A DNA stretch of 64,000 nt, taken from NCBI GenBank assembly GCA_009760855.2, contig WPIO01000011.1, forward strand, positions 4,580,501-4,644,500, in the 5' to 3' direction. The notes below the pieces were generated by a model. That model ran no database searches. It was not told the origin of the DNA and was given only the letters and a program-made list of their open reading frames with translations. Of the stretch, positions 32,792-44,356 are shown piece after piece; positions within the stretch are counted from its first letter, which is position 1, and every line of letters starts with the position of its first letter. The DNA comes from Cristatella mucedo. Taxonomy: Eukaryota; Bryozoa; Phylactolaemata; Cristatellidae. The translations under genes and the position numbers were made by a program.

Positions 32792-33246
32792 CTGTACAAA
32801 GCTAGTCGTGCCTTTTGCCGGAATTGGACCTTCACACGTCCGCCTAAGCTCATAAGCACTACTCCAAATAGAACAAACGAATAAGCTGATTGTGTAAAAT
32901 TTTGAGGATTAGGTCTGAAGCATCTGACAAATATGGTACATTTGAGGCTGTATAATTGCATAATAGGCCGGTTTCTAATAATATTAAGGGGAACAGTATC
33001 GTAAAGTTCATCAATTCCATAAAATGCAGTTGAATGATTTTTGTTCTAACCCGGGTAGTCGCCGCTTCGAACCGTCCCGATCCGTAGTTCGCGTGTGCAC
33101 AAAAAGTATGACCTTGTCAGATCTCGATGGTTAGCCGAAGAGGTGTTTGGAAGAAGTCGTCGTGTCTTTCCCTGAAGTGCTGGCCCTGGCACGTCCCCTG
33201 CTGAGAATCTGCACGAACGATGGCTGACGGCGGTATGGAGACTTAC

Positions 33247-33342
33247 TGTCCACAAAGCCTGGCTATGACAAAAAGGCAGAAGTGGCCCCAGAAACTGCGA
33301 AGACAGACTTCTTTTTAGCGATTTGGCTCGTTGCAAGGAAAC
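33247..33342 (-). CDS. Lgl/tomosyn-like gene, exon with basic Ser motif
   Basis: It is bounded by ATTTTCTCAGTTAG and GGACA|GTAAGT, exactly 32 codons, phase 0 at both ends. It reads VSLQRAKSLKRSLSSQFLG and ends SQALWT. LLGL proteins carry 'SRVKSLKKSLRQSFRR', the site phosphorylated by aPKC, and later '(S)LWAGTNGG'. Here the KSLKRSL motif is present and the exon ends at the LW of the second. The stretch between is much shorter than in vertebrates. aPKC regulation is a family inference. Confidence 0.55.
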
Positions 33343-34849
33343 CTAACTGAGAAAATACATCACCTGCTGCTAAAACTAATCAGCTTTGCAAATTCTACCA
33401 GTGGCCTTACTTGATAGCACGTAGTTTACTAAGCACAGCAATTTTAATGGTTATATAGAATGGCTCGAGGTGCAAGGATTTTTACGGTACACTTATTTCC
33501 CTATGCGAAGGGAGAATGCGTTGTATGTGCAGCAACTGTAGCCTTTAGTTTAGCACTAACTTGAGTGCACGAAAAGTTGCTGTCCGACAAACGTACACCA
33601 TACAGCACGTAATGCACATGTATGCCATGCAATTAATAAATAATAGCAACAACAACAATCTTTCAGTCTTGCTTCATCTGTCAGGGTGCTTTTGAGAGGG
33701 GGGGGGGCTTGATTGTAAAAAAAACTAACATGTAGCCTAAGAACCATAGATGAAACCAGGGGTTGGCAGGGGTGGCTTAGGTGGGAGCCAAGTCTGACAC
33801 CCTGTCTGGTAGCCGGCCCTCGGTGCTTGGCTAGGCTGCACGACACAGGCGCTGGGGGAATGCCCCCAGACCCCTCTATAGGGGGGGCTCTGCCTCCAGA
33901 CCCAGGCGCCACCCAGGCGCTCCTATCCTAGCTTCGCCTCTGCTGAAAACTAGCATAGCTTTTTTAACGATTTCTTGTCTTCTAATGCCTCTATGCAATA
34001 ATATATTAGTCACGTGACTACAGTTAAGAGTCCACTGCAACTGTTTCAGCAAAAGTCGTGCCGGTACACGGTAATTGTGACCACTGCAGTGATAACGAAC
34101 GATCAGCGATAAAAGGTATTTAGTAGGCACGTTTAGAGAACATTAAATGCATCCCTGAGCAAGTGGCATAACAGGCTTCATAACATAAGCAGGTTGCATA
34201 ACAGTGTGTCCACCTTCAGTTGGTCGAGCACCGGATAGCTTGCAGCCAGCAGCTTGCTTGATCTTTACTCACTCGAGGTGAAATTTCTTTTTTGGCACTC
34301 GGTCGGTCTCTGTATTTTTTAAATTACTGTTTCACTTGCAACCGCCTATAAAAGGTTGAGAATACTTTCCACCACTCGTGGCCTGCCTTGGACTCCTGGG
34401 GGGGGGGGGGTCCCCATCTTACCTTGATTCGAGCAAGTCGAGCAGGGGGGGGGGAGCCTGCCGAGAAAAGCAGGTGCTTAGGCCGAGAAAAGCGGGCTCC
34501 CAATTCGCAATCATAAGCGTTTGCACTCATTCACTCTGCACACCGTGATTCTGCTCCACCGAGCATCAGTGGAAATTTCAAGTCGAGGCCTTGAAGCTCT
34601 GCCGAGGGTACCGAACGAAGATCGGTCTTGACAGCTAATTAAATATACTTGACAGCTCAATCGCCAGTGCTCTGGATGCATTGGCCGGACGTTGAGCTGG
34701 GCTGTTGGGTGAGCAGGAGGGGGAAATCGTACCATGCTCGAGGCAAAGTTCTTCAGTTAGTGCACTCAGTCCCACGGCAGATGGTCTCATGTAGCTCTCA
34801 ATTTTGAGATCACCGGGCTTTACACCTTACACCAGGTGCGAAAACTTAC
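33343..34849. other. Intron of the Lgl-like gene
   Basis: It contains a possible hAT-type MITE end (33640-33946), G-runs at 33699-33708, 34399-34410 and 34445-34454, and otherwise unrecognised sequence. Confidence 0.4.
33640..33946 (-). mobile_element. Possible hAT-type MITE or fragment
   Basis: The high-coordinate end reads, on the minus strand, CAGAGGCGAAGCTAGG, the CAGRGGCG-type terminus common in hAT elements. GGAATGCCCCCAGACCCC and GGGGGGCTCTGCCTCCAGAC follow, a G/C-run arrangement familiar from such non-autonomous elements. The other terminus and an 8-bp target duplication were not found. Confidence 0.35.
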
Positions 34850-35095
34850 GTTTAATGGCCGAACGCTGATTGTGGGAAGCTCGAGTTGCTGCATTACTGC
34901 CAGCCGAGACCTCGAGGTCCTGGTTAATGGGGTTCCATTTGCGATCGCTGTAGCAGCAGCTGTGTGGCCAGATTGAAAGAGGTTGCGGTCGTCTGGAGGT
35001 CTGGGCAGCTGTAGAGGTTCCTCTTGAGGTCGCGAATGTTGTTGGAGAGACCGACGAATGTCAGTCATCAAAATAGCCTGCGAACCTCTGTTGAC
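34850..35095 (-). CDS. Lgl/tomosyn-like gene, linker exon
   Basis: It has strong splice sites: TTTCTAAAATTTTGCAG before, CATTAAAC|GTAAGT after. It is exactly 82 codons, phase 0 at both ends, so it joins the 33.3 kb exon in frame. It starts VNRGSQAILMTDIRRSLQ and goes on Ser/Pro/Gln-rich (HSRPQEEPLQLPRPPDDR; TPLTRTSRSRLAVMQQ). The start may correspond to 'FGTSHGFGLFDH' (LLGL) or 'FGNCNGIAMVDY' (tomosyn). The rest would be the variable linker before the KSLKKSL motif. The exon is well supported; the family assignment of this piece is weaker. Confidence 0.5.
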
Positions 35096-36319
35096 CTGCA
35101 AAATTTTAGAAATGATTGATCCACCAGCTTCGGGGCCTGCGGTGGGAGAGCTGTCAAGCACACCCACCAGGTTTCATGACTGCCGTAAGGCTAAGTGCTG
35201 CTCGGGCTGTATCTCCAGCTTATTGCCTCGGACCTATACATTTGTCTGTCTATTTTCACCTCTGTCCTGCCGCTGCCACTCCGACGTTCTCTCTGTTCAG
35301 TGTACTATCCCTGGCCATGCCGGTCGTTGCATCTTCTGAATGTTTCTGCCACTAACACTGGCTGCGAATAGGTCTTTGTCTTGCCTGCATTCTCTCTCCA
35401 TATCTCGGTTTGACAGTTCCTCGATTTCTCTCTTTCCCAAAACGCTTGTCCGTTTTTTGTTCTTTCTCAAGTGTGCTTCTCCGCCAGTTCCTTTTTCAGT
35501 ATTGGCTGTCTGCTTTCCATTCCCTCTTGGGCATCACTTTGCTTACAGATGAGAGCAATACTGTGCCTCTCGGCTCCCTGCCACTATCTGGCACTACACC
35601 TTCTCTCTAAGCATTCCTCTGTATTCCTCTATATTCACCTTAACCATGCCTTAACCTCACCGACAGGTTGTCTTACTGGTCACCTGCAGCGGGTCCCGAG
35701 TCGGCTTAGCTTATTTGCTGTCGGCACACGAAGATCATGCTTTGTTGCTAGGCAACCGAGTCTTGCTAGGTAAGAACTGCTAGTGGTTGCCATGCCATTG
35801 CAGGTGCTGCCCGATCAGCTTCGATTCACTTAGACAATCTGGTCATCTAGAGCCGGAGCCCCATGCATCGCGAAAGAGCTGCGAAGAACGTCCATCTCCG
35901 TATTTTATATTGATGCGCATTGATGCTCAATCAAGGATTTGACAGCATTCCGGAAGCCACAGTGGAAACAATTCGAAGCCGGAGCTTGTTAATTCGTTTT
36001 TTCTTTGTGGGAGCCCATTTTGCCCTTTTGGCAGTGCCACTCCTCAGAATTTCTGTGGTAATCAGTTGGTGCACTTTGCCACTGACCTGTGCTTGCCTGT
36101 GAGGGGTGTGGCTCATCGAGCCTGTGACCTGACCTGTGCCCGGCTAGGAGGGGGAGTGGCTGTTTTAAAGCACACGATCGTTTTCAAAAGTGACCGTGGA
36201 TATCTTTCACCCTTCACATGTTGCTGGGGGTTGGCAAATCGATCGGCAATGCTGTGGTTGGTTAGGAGCCTAACCGATCCTAGAGGGTCTGGCACCCCCT
36301 GCTGGTCTGGCAGATTTGG
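35096..36319. other. Intron of the Lgl-like gene; no exon recognised
   Basis: Pyrimidine-rich on the plus strand around 35340-35620. The family's 'TGHEDGTVRFWDAS' block should lie between the exons at 36.9 and 35.1 kb but was not found. Confidence 0.35.
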
Positions 36320-36476
36320 TGGTACCTGATTTGGGTCAGGGGTAATGTGCTTGCTTTTAAAGACCATGACCAGGGTCATGGGCTGGAGCCCTCCGACATA
36401 TGCAAAGCGCCTGGTTATGGATCAAGTTCTTCGAGGGCACTGTACAAATGATTTAAATTGAATCTATTTCTTTACT
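36320..36476 (+). mobile_element. SINE family A, copy 4
   Basis: TTTGGTGGTACCTGATTTGG head, B-box-like ATGGGCTGGAGCCCTCC, then GCAAAGCGCCTGGTTATGGA, CGAGGGCACTGTACAAATGA and an AT-rich end. A shorter L2/SINE tail (AAGTGCCTAGAAAGAAATTC, GAGGGTGCTATACAAATGTA) follows at 36632-36690. Confidence 0.78.
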
Positions 36477-36931
36477 CGCTCCTCAATCTCTGCCCCAAAC
36501 ACTGCCGACCACCGGCCAGCTACTAGGCAGACTAGTTAGACTTTCTGTGCCTCTGCTCGACCTCTGCAATCCACGTGAATTGCCAGCATTCGTTAAGCCG
36601 TTGGGTGGTTTCACTTGCCGAGCCCTGCCAAGTGCCTAGAAAGAAATTCAGTTCTCCGAGGGTGCTATACAAATGTATGATTATATTTTATTACTATAAG
36701 TGCAAAGTGACAGGATGTGGTTGCTGGTCATGGGTAAGTGTGGTACTTTTTATTTGCTTTGTCCAAAGCGCTCTGAAGCAGAGGCCTGCCTAACAGGATC
36801 TAGAATGGTGCATTTAGTAGCTCTTTTAGATTAGTGAAGGAGCTGCTCGTTTGCTTTTTGGATTTCATTGCAGTTTCCGGGTATAGCAGTAAATAATAGG
36901 TCGTTTGTGTAGCATTCTAAGCTGCCAGTAC

Positions 36932-37020
36932 CGTGGAAGCTGCTGTGAAGTCTAGTTAAGTCTGCTAATTGGCCAAGGGAGGGTGAATTGCACGTCAGCA
37001 TAGCTGTTGCCACTTCAGTG
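36932..37020 (-). CDS. Lgl/tomosyn-like gene, tentative exon
   Basis: Between a CATCCATGCAG acceptor and a CCACG|GTACTG donor the minus strand reads TEVATAMLTCNSPSLGQLAD then LTRLHSSFH. It could match the family's 'HSSAITCSAHVANVPAKL'. Its entry phase does not match the exit of the 37.4 kb exon, so either another exon lies between or a boundary is wrong. Confidence 0.3.
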
Positions 37021-37401
37021 CTGCATGGATGTGTCAAAATTGTCAAAATATAAAGCAGTTGGACTAAGTTGTGTCATATTTATGTTCCTAGTTTAGCACA
37101 ACTTCCTTTTTCCCGGCAATGCATGATGTAATCTTACGATGGTCTATGAATTCTCTGCAACCGTTTGACTATTCAGTGTATCGCCAGAGTGAGGGTTCGA
37201 GCCGCTATTGTTGTCTGTCTGTCGGTTCATGCTCAGGTTTGTTTTTGTGCATGCTATCGTTTGCTGTAGTTATATTGATGTGATGGAGCACAGTCTGCAT
37301 AAGCTTTCAAATGTACAATTTCAGTTAGTAGTATAGCTGTTCTAAGAGATTTCAAGCAGGTTATCCCATTTTCATTATGCTTAAGTGCCTAGGTCGTCAA
37401 C

Positions 37402-37491
37402 CGGAGTTATGCCAATGACCTGAAAGCTCTTGCTGTCTATGTTTAGTATCGTTGCAACTGACCGCAGGTGTATCAAAAGGAGGTAGCTAAC
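37402..37491 (-). CDS. Lgl/tomosyn-like gene, exon
   Basis: After GGGGCCAG the minus strand reads VSYLLLIHLRSVATILNID then SKSFQVIGITP, 30 codons in phase 0. It matches the place of '(C)ISVIHDGQQTAFDFTSRVIGF' in LLGL: hydrophobic strand, IH, hydrophobic strand, VIG. The donor TCCG|GTTGAC is moderate; the frame stays open five codons further. It joins the 37.6 kb exon across a 61-bp intron in phase 0. Confidence 0.58.
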
Positions 37492-37552
37492 CTGGCCCCA
37501 GCCTCGGAGTAGCCCTGAAGGGGTGAGCCAGGTGGCAAGCCCGCCGGCTCAC

Positions 37553-37685
37553 TCCTTTCCCTCTCTGTATTTGGTCTCCGCCTCGAAAGACCAAGGTTTG
37601 GCCCCTTGGCCCAATCCTTGTTTGCCTGTGCTGCCAATTCAAAAGCTTGATGATCAGGCTTTGGCATTTCGGATTTTTGCAGGTA
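37553..37685 (-). CDS. Lgl/tomosyn-like gene, exon with FxGG motif
   Basis: After GGTTTTGCAG it reads CKNPKCQSLIIKLLNWQHRQ, then GQTLVFRGGDQ, to the donor AAAGGA|GTGAGC. LLGL/tomosyn have '(C)KAINKILWRNC...FIIFSGGMP' here: K-x-I-x-K-(I/L)-L-W, then hydrophobic-F-x-GG. The entry base T completes an AGT codon with the AG left by the exon ending at 38103, so the phases agree across a 417-bp intron. This is the best family match in the gene. Lgl proteins set apical-basal polarity with Par6/aPKC; tomosyn restrains SNARE assembly. Which of the two this is cannot be decided. Confidence 0.65.
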
Positions 37686-38102
37686 CTGCAAAACCGGGTT
37701 TCTTTTTGGTAAGTTCCTGGCTGCACTGCTAATCCTCGACCTGATGGTGCTCTGGTTTCTGTCCTGGTATCGGCCCGTGCATCAGATCGACGTGGCTTAC
37801 GCCCTGCGTCCTGATTGCTTCGTGACAGACCGTCAGTCGGCATTAACAGACTCCGAAGCCACGTGGCGGCGTGTCCAAAATGGAAAGAGCATGAACGATG
37901 ACTGTGTGCCCTCTGCAGCCCAGGCCGACCTGTGAAAATGAGTCAGGTGACATTCTTCTCGATTTATTCAAATCTCAAAGTCAGAGAAGCTGCAGCAGCT
38001 TCGGCCCTTGCCGAGACGAAAGGGCAGCTCCCTCATAGAATGGTGGGGGAACCGAGCACATGCTTGACAACTCTGTCAAAGCTGCAATGCCCACTACTTT
38101 AC

Positions 38103-38160
38103 CTCCTATCACTGAAGTGTGAGAGGACATACGCCGTTGGGAACCAATGGAGTGCAGTGA
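38103..38160 (-). CDS. Lgl/tomosyn-like gene, exon (WD40 strand)
   Basis: It lies between CGAGCTGCAG and TAGGAG|GTAAAG, 58 bp, entering in phase 1 and leaving in phase 2. It reads TALHWFPTAYVLSHFSDR. The family counterpart is 'IHSIDWHHEGKQFMCSHSDGS' in tomosyn or 'LESLCWGRDSSTVVSSHSDGS' in LLGL, directly upstream of the FSGG exon as seen here. The frame is open upstream, so the acceptor could lie further away. Confidence 0.55.
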
Positions 38161-39880
38161 CTGCAGCTCGGCCGATGCTCACTTCCTGCCGATTCAGGTG
38201 TTGCCCTGGCATTTCCAAGGCCAACTGACTCTGTGAGGGTGACATTCGAAGCTGTTGCTGAGCTGTGGCCGGCTTCAGTGTCACCGCTGTCTGTTGCTCT
38301 TGGTAGGCTGTCGTATGATATTAATTTGCCTCCTCTTGTTCACCTGCCTACGAATGGAGGTTTCTCCCATCCCGAGAATAAGCCGCATATGTAGCAGTCA
38401 ACTGCTGACCCACTGGTCAGTGACGGTTGGGGGCGCCGATGTGCCAGTTCCACTAGTCAGGCATGCATCGTGCATATATTTATGCTCGGCTGCAGAAAAG
38501 GAGGCAGTTCCTTCTGATGCCAACTTAGGCTGTGCTCTGATATTCGTCACTTGTGGCTATATCTGTCTATCTCTGTTTAGGGTGCATGCATTTTGGTGAC
38601 ATGACTTCCACTGACAACTTAGTATTGTCAAAGGCGGATGCTTTGTTGCTGTTTTTATTTTTTATTAAAGAAATGGAAAAAACTCAACGTATTGGGGATA
38701 CAGCACGATCTCTATGCAAAAAGAAGTTGATTTTTGCTGCTGCAAATTCTTTAAAACAGACCGAATGTGTAGAGCAAGATTATGCTACCCAGAAAGAAAA
38801 AAATTTAATGTAATCAAAAACAGGAAAGGGTAACGTGATTGGGACATCATGTATTGGTCTTTACCAGTTAGACCTTAGCGTTTCCAATTTCTCGTATGGC
38901 GAAATTTTATAACCAGTTATCAATTGCATCAAGCTAGTTCCTTGATCACTGCTGGCTTGTGGGCTTTAGAATGACTGACGAGGTAGCAAGATCCCTCTGG
39001 TTCGTTTTTTGCTTGCACTGACAATGAGTGCTTAAAGATCTTGACCGTCCATATGTTGCCGAATGCTTGGGTGAGGGCTATGATGGCATGTAGAGAAGTA
39101 AGCAGATATTCACAAACCCAGCCTGGTTGCTGCAGATTAAACTGCTATAGAGCTGCTACGTGTCGTTACGTGTTGTTGGACTTTGCAGCTGTGAGAGGTG
39201 CCACTACAACCTCATGTCTTGACTGCTGGTGTGGGACTCTTAGCATGGTACAAGGGGGGCGGGGCAGGGCGGGAGAGGGGAGGGCATGCATCCAGGATTA
39301 ACAAACATCTCAAGCAGCCATGCAAGTTGGCAGTATAATTTGAATCTTGCTGCTAGCGAGATCTTGAGGTCTTGCCGTTAGTGAGCTGTCTTGCACTGTC
39401 TGTCTGCAGTGCAGGAATAGGTTTGCCCACACTAGCTGCCCTGGTTCAGCTATGCTGCTTGTGCTCAGACTAAAAGTGAGCAGCTTGCTTTTGCCTGCCT
39501 GCCGTAGAAAGAACAATGAGTCAGGAGGGCTGCTGGAGCTGACTGATCACAGGGCTGAGGCAGTATGTAGTTCCGACTGTAGTGAACTGATTGGTGCTAC
39601 TGAGTTGATAAGTCTATGTAGATGGATCCAAGCTGTACCGGCTGCACACGACCGGATGGCAATTGCCTTAATTTGCATTCAGATCGATGTGCTTCCGACT
39701 GTGCATTACTTGCAGTTCGTTGACTCATCTACCTGCTGTCGTAGCTGTAGCTGCAATCAAAGCCTGCTAGTCAGACCCTGGCTCAATTCTTTACTAGATA
39801 TGCAGCCCATCCTTGGGGAAGCCGACCACCTGATTGTGCTTAGTGCAATCGTCAGAAACTCTTTCAATATGTAATACACG
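38161..39880. other. No further exon recognised
   Basis: The preceding family block ('LIGYSRGLLVIWN') should lie upstream on the minus strand but was not found. The sequence is non-repetitive, with one G-run (39250-39285). Confidence 0.35.
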
Positions 39881-39884
39881 TGCA

Positions 39885-39918
39885 CACACACAGACACAGA
39901 CATAGGCATAGACACAGA

Positions 39919-39990
<72 letters not shown>
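39885..39990. repeat. (CA)n microsatellite
   Basis: CA run 39921-39988 preceded by CACAGACA variants. It abuts the 3' end of a SINE A copy. Confidence 0.95.
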
Positions 39991-39991
<1 letters not shown>

Positions 39992-40137
39992 GTAATAAAT
40001 TTGTATGGCACCCCAAGATAACTTAGTCTCTATCCAGGCGCTTCACATAGGCAGCAAGGCTTAAGCCCAGGACCTCGGCAGTTAACGACTAGGACGTTAG
40101 GGACCCTGTTCGGCCAAACCAGGGCAGCAATGGTTGG
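39991..40137 (-). mobile_element. SINE family A, copy 5
   Basis: Minus strand: CTGGTTTGGCCGAACAGGG head, B-box-like CCTGGGCTTAAGCCTTGC, GTGAAGCGCCTGGATAGAGA, TTGGGGTGCCATACAAATTT, then an ATTACATATG(TG)n end. The CA microsatellite starts exactly at its 3' end. Confidence 0.85.
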
Positions 40138-40221
40138 AGGCTCCAGATGCTCCTTCAAAGCAGCAGGATTTTGCACAACAAGTAACGTTTCTAACTCAGG
40201 CACTAGCAAGCAGGTGACCAT
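40138..40221 (-). CDS. Exon-like ORF, possible N-terminal Lgl-like exon
   Basis: After GTGTGTCCCAG the minus strand reads MVTCLLVPELETLLVV then QNPAALKEHLEPP. The 'VT...L....LL.V' rhythm could be the early family strand 'VTQMHFLTGQGRLLSLLDD'. Its 3' end runs straight into a SINE A copy, so no natural donor is visible. Weak. Confidence 0.2.
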
Positions 40222-40644
40222 CTGGGACACACCGGTCCTACCCCTTCTACAACTACTGCTGTGTGGGGCACGAAACTATGCGGTTAATTAAACTTGGAAA
40301 TGTTTTTTCCAAAGGAGGTGAAAAGGCCCAGTCGACTCGACAGGTAGTTTTATTTGTGAAGTCCTAATGGAATCGATTTTTCTGCATTCCTGTCTACCGA
40401 AATTGGCTTGACCGTCTGCTTTCCGTGAAGAATGCTGTGAATAGTAATTGACAATTCAATCTCTAATTCAAGCCGGCAGTGAGCTCTCGGGTCTCGGTCT
40501 TAACTTGATCAACCGCCCAGCCTTCGATAAATCTGATGCAACGTCCTACTGGCAGTGCTAATTACACACTCACCAGGGACATTGCTAAAATGGGCGCTGT
40601 GGACGTTATTTCGATCTTTCGACTTATTGACCTGCTGGGGATTT

Positions 40645-40745
40645 TTTTAATAATAATAATAATAATAGAAATAACACAGATAACTCAATCTCTTTCTAGG
40701 TACTTTACATTTGCTGCAAAGGAAGCAAGATCGTATCACGATATC
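40645..40745 (-). mobile_element. L2 3' end fragment
   Basis: TAA-triplet tail (40650-40668), then the reverse of the AGAGATTGAG block and CTTTCTAGGTACTTTACATT with TGCTGCAAAGGAAGC. Confidence 0.8.
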
Positions 40746-41904
40746 TCCTAAGATGCAGTTCGATCATTGCTGGTGCTTGAACAGCTGTCTTTCAACCTTG
40801 CCCGAACAGATTGAATCTGTGGCCCAGTTAGCAGGATTCTGTCGTAGCTTTGCCACAAGGGGTAATTAGTTCTTTTTTCTGCCTAACGTTATGCAAAACC
40901 TCCCTCCGAACGAATGCATGCTTGGCTGCTGGTTATGCACTCGTTTATTCGTATACTTAGTTTACTGGACATCCAGCTTGCTAAGGAGTTTTCGGTGTCC
41001 ACTTTGTGGAGTCCTCCCAAGCGCTACCACAAATCTGTTCGCTACAATCTCCGCCTGACTTTTGGCATCGTTGTGATTTCGTGACCTCCGTTAGGCAAAG
41101 CCATTGACTCATTTAAGGCTCATAGTTATGGGCAACGGGTACTGTTTCACGATTCAGAAAAAATACTTAACGAATGCGGGAGGACTTCTGTTAAATATTT
41201 AACTAGTATACACGGATTTCAACGGAGCAGCACACACTAGGCTATACGTCTGCAGTAGTCCAAATCAAACGTGCAGCTATTGTTGCAATGTCTCTTGCAC
41301 TGTATGACCAGTACGATCGTCGTGTCGTGCGACTCAAAAGCCGCAGGATGGTATTCTCGCAAGGCTTCTGATATTTGTCCTTCCCTTTTCACGACAAACA
41401 TTATTTGATTAGCAAAGGCATCTATATTGGTGGAAGAGTTACTTGTTTACAAGCAAAGGCCGAAGCAGTTTTCTCACAGATGCTTTAAGTGACACGCAAT
41501 ACATGACAACACAAGGTCTGCCTTGCAGCAATATTTTCTAATAAATACCGAGGTCTTGCAGAGACGCCCTAGATTTAGGCACTTAGATATTAAATAAACT
41601 AAGAATACGAGCAATCTGAATTATATGTAGAGGTAATGCTATAAAAGACCGCATGCTATTTTCTCCGAGCTCAGCCATTAAACGCAGTACTCAACCGGGT
41701 CTTTATTTCGACTAAAGTACTTGTCGTCTTGAGGTATAGGTAGTGTGCCTGCTTTACGAGCATGTGTAGTTAAAAGTGAAAAAGTAGATTTCAATGCTAT
41801 GATTAGGACGTGGATTGAGCGATAATTGCCCTCTATGCATAATCAAATTCTAGCCAATTAGCTAGATACGTAATGAGTTTAATCGATTGACGGAGGGGGA
41901 TTGA
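40746..41904. other. No gene recognised
   Basis: AT-richer non-repetitive sequence. No ORF of note. Confidence 0.45.
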
Positions 41905-42049
<145 letters not shown>

Positions 42050-42472
42050 TACGTAGGTGGATGAATGGGAATCAGCTCTATGCACTGCATACATGCCTAG
42101 CTCAATTGCAGCTACGTTCACAGACGTTCACTTGTTGCACATTTCCTCGTCAATGAATAGCCTACAATAAATCAGTGGACACAAATAACCTCTCACGATT
42201 TCGTATGCCTACAGAGGTTATAGTTCTATGTAGTAGTCGTACGACCTCCCTTCATTTGGTGGTTAATATATATCTGATACAGCTAGCCCGCCGTTTGTTT
42301 ACAGCCCCTTACATGCTTCTTCAAAGGATGCTAGCTTCAAGATAATCAGGGTATGCACATAGAGAGAAGTTTTATAAGGGTCCATGAAAACTACGGCGAA
42401 GGTTGTAAAAACTCAACGTTCTGCATCTGTCAGATTATGACTGTTGAGATATTATTCGAGGTTTGGTGGATT

Positions 42473-42668
42473 ATAATAATAATAATTATAATAATAATTC
42501 ACTTGATAAAGCGCCCTCAGAGAACTTAATCTCTCTCTAGGCGCTTTACACTTGCTGCAAAGTGAAATGCCATTGAATGGTAAGTAAAATCATGCTTGAA
42601 AAAACAAACGAAATGAATAATATGGTTAGGGGTGACATGCACAGGGTCAGCATGCAAATGTGGTTATA
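42473..42668 (-). mobile_element. L2 3' UTR fragment
   Basis: TAA tail, CACTTGATAAAGCGCCCTCA, and a 3' UTR close to the 10.5 kb copy up to GCATGCAAATGTGGTTA. 5'-truncated. Confidence 0.9.
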
Positions 42669-43542
42669 TGGCTTGGAACCGACTGTAACGAAACACGGCA
42701 GTGTATCATAATCGGTGGTCACGCAGCATAAAAACCCAAGGCACACAGGCGCGTACAATTCAGGAAGTCGGACTCTCGACCTGGAGATAGGCAGTTCAGC
42801 CGTTCGCTGGGCGTCGTCATTGGAGACGTCGTTGGAGAGCTGTACGCACTCGTTGGTGGTAGCCACCTGTAACCCTCTGTGGCTCCGTCGACTACACTAC
42901 GCGTCCTACGCTACGGATACGCGTCCTACGTAGCTACGGATACGCACCAGTCTTGGTTAAGGTATGGGCGCTCGTCATTGCTACAGCGTTTCGTTGCCGT
43001 CGGCCGGCGTTACCTGAGCTGCACTATTTGTGCTGCACAAATTCACGCACATATACACAAATACACCCCCGGTCGCTGGCCGCGGTTCAAAGGCTCGAGG
43101 TTTCGCCAGTATTCGTAGCGAGTCAGCAAGAACTAGAGCGGCTAGCAGTGCTGTATCTGCGGCTTAAGGAGGGCATTGCAGTACCGAACGCAAAGGATCT
43201 TAAAGATGTAACTCCGAAGGCTCGGCGGAGTAGGCTTGACCTGCCGCTTACCTAGCGGCGTAACCTAGCGCCCACTGCCTTCCGGTGCGCGCCTACGCGC
43301 AATAAGCTTGCCACTACGCAAGCGAGCGTTTCTGGCGCTAACCTGCTTACCATTACTAAAGGGGGTCGCGAGTCCGCGGCGTGAATTGGAAAGCGATATA
43401 CACAAATTGGGGATTTTACTGGACTTTATTCGCAAGCGCACAAAGTCGCTGCGCGTCTAGCTCCGTTTTATCTCCACACTCCTCGCACGCTCTCAAAAGC
43501 ACCAACACTCTCGCCGAGGGAATACTTCTCCACACTAGGCGC

Positions 43543-43998
43543 GAACCGGAGCCTAAACCCTAACCGGAGAACTAGGACTCCGTTTCCACCTGTGCGGAAG
43601 GAATACCCCACACACGCCAACTTAAGCACTCTTGCGGAGGGAATACTTCTCTACACCGAAGCGCGAACCGGAGCCTAAACCCTAACCGGAGAACTAGGAC
43701 TCCACACACGCCAACTCAAGCACTATCGCCGAGGGAATACTTCTCCACACTGAGGCTGCTTACGTGTATAATGGGAAACGACCCAAATAGACGGAGCCCG
43801 AACCGGAGCCTAAACCCTAACCGGAGAACTAGGACTCGGTTTCCACCAGTGCGGCAGTAATACTCCACACACGCCAACTCAAGCACTCCAGCGGAGGAAA
43901 AACGTCTCCACACTTAAACTGCTTACATCTAAAATGGGGAACGACCCAAGTAGACAGCTCGAACCGGAGCCTAAACCCTAACCGGAGAACTAGGACTC
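43543..43998. repeat. Tandem repeat with a 38-bp core, four copies
   Basis: The core GAACCGGAGCCTAAACCC, then TAACCGGAGAACTAGGACTC, recurs at 43543, 43665, 43800 and 43961. Spacing is 122, 135 and 161 bp. The spacers share GCCAACTCAAGCACT and GAGGGAATACTTCTCCACAC. Two of the spacers carry an extra segment around TAAAATGGGGAACGACCCAA. Confidence 0.92.
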
Positions 43999-44356
43999 CG
44001 CACACGCCAACTACGTCTAGCTCGCACCGGCAAATCTCTATGCCGAGACTACGTGCAAGCGCGCACACACAAAGCACAAAAGAAACACAAAATGCCAGCT
44101 CGGGCGCGATACGACAGTATTCGGTGGAGTCTACCGAATTCCCCTAGTGCTGTCTTGTCCAGTTCCGTCCATCGTCGGAGGAAAGCCCGCACTCCCCCCT
44201 CGCTTTCAGAGAAACGAGTCCGACGGCGTTGAAGCGCGGAGCCGGACTAAAGACAATAGACCATAAGACCAAGAGCGAGAGTCGCTCGACTCCTTTATAC
44301 CTAACAGAAACAATGGGCCAAGAGCTTAGTGGTATTGGGCCCGACACCTTGGCCCA

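Noticed and set aside
38255-38360. Plus-strand frame with LSCG and a hydrophobic run, considered as the PIGA C-terminal exon (CGPVTG plus membrane segment)
   Set aside because: Only CG and hydrophobicity agree, the acceptor is poor, and it lies 13 kb away next to exons of another gene.
43543-43998. CCTAAACCCTAACC considered as interstitial telomere repeat
   Set aside because: The telomere-like motif occurs once per 38-bp core, not as an uninterrupted TTAGGG-type array.
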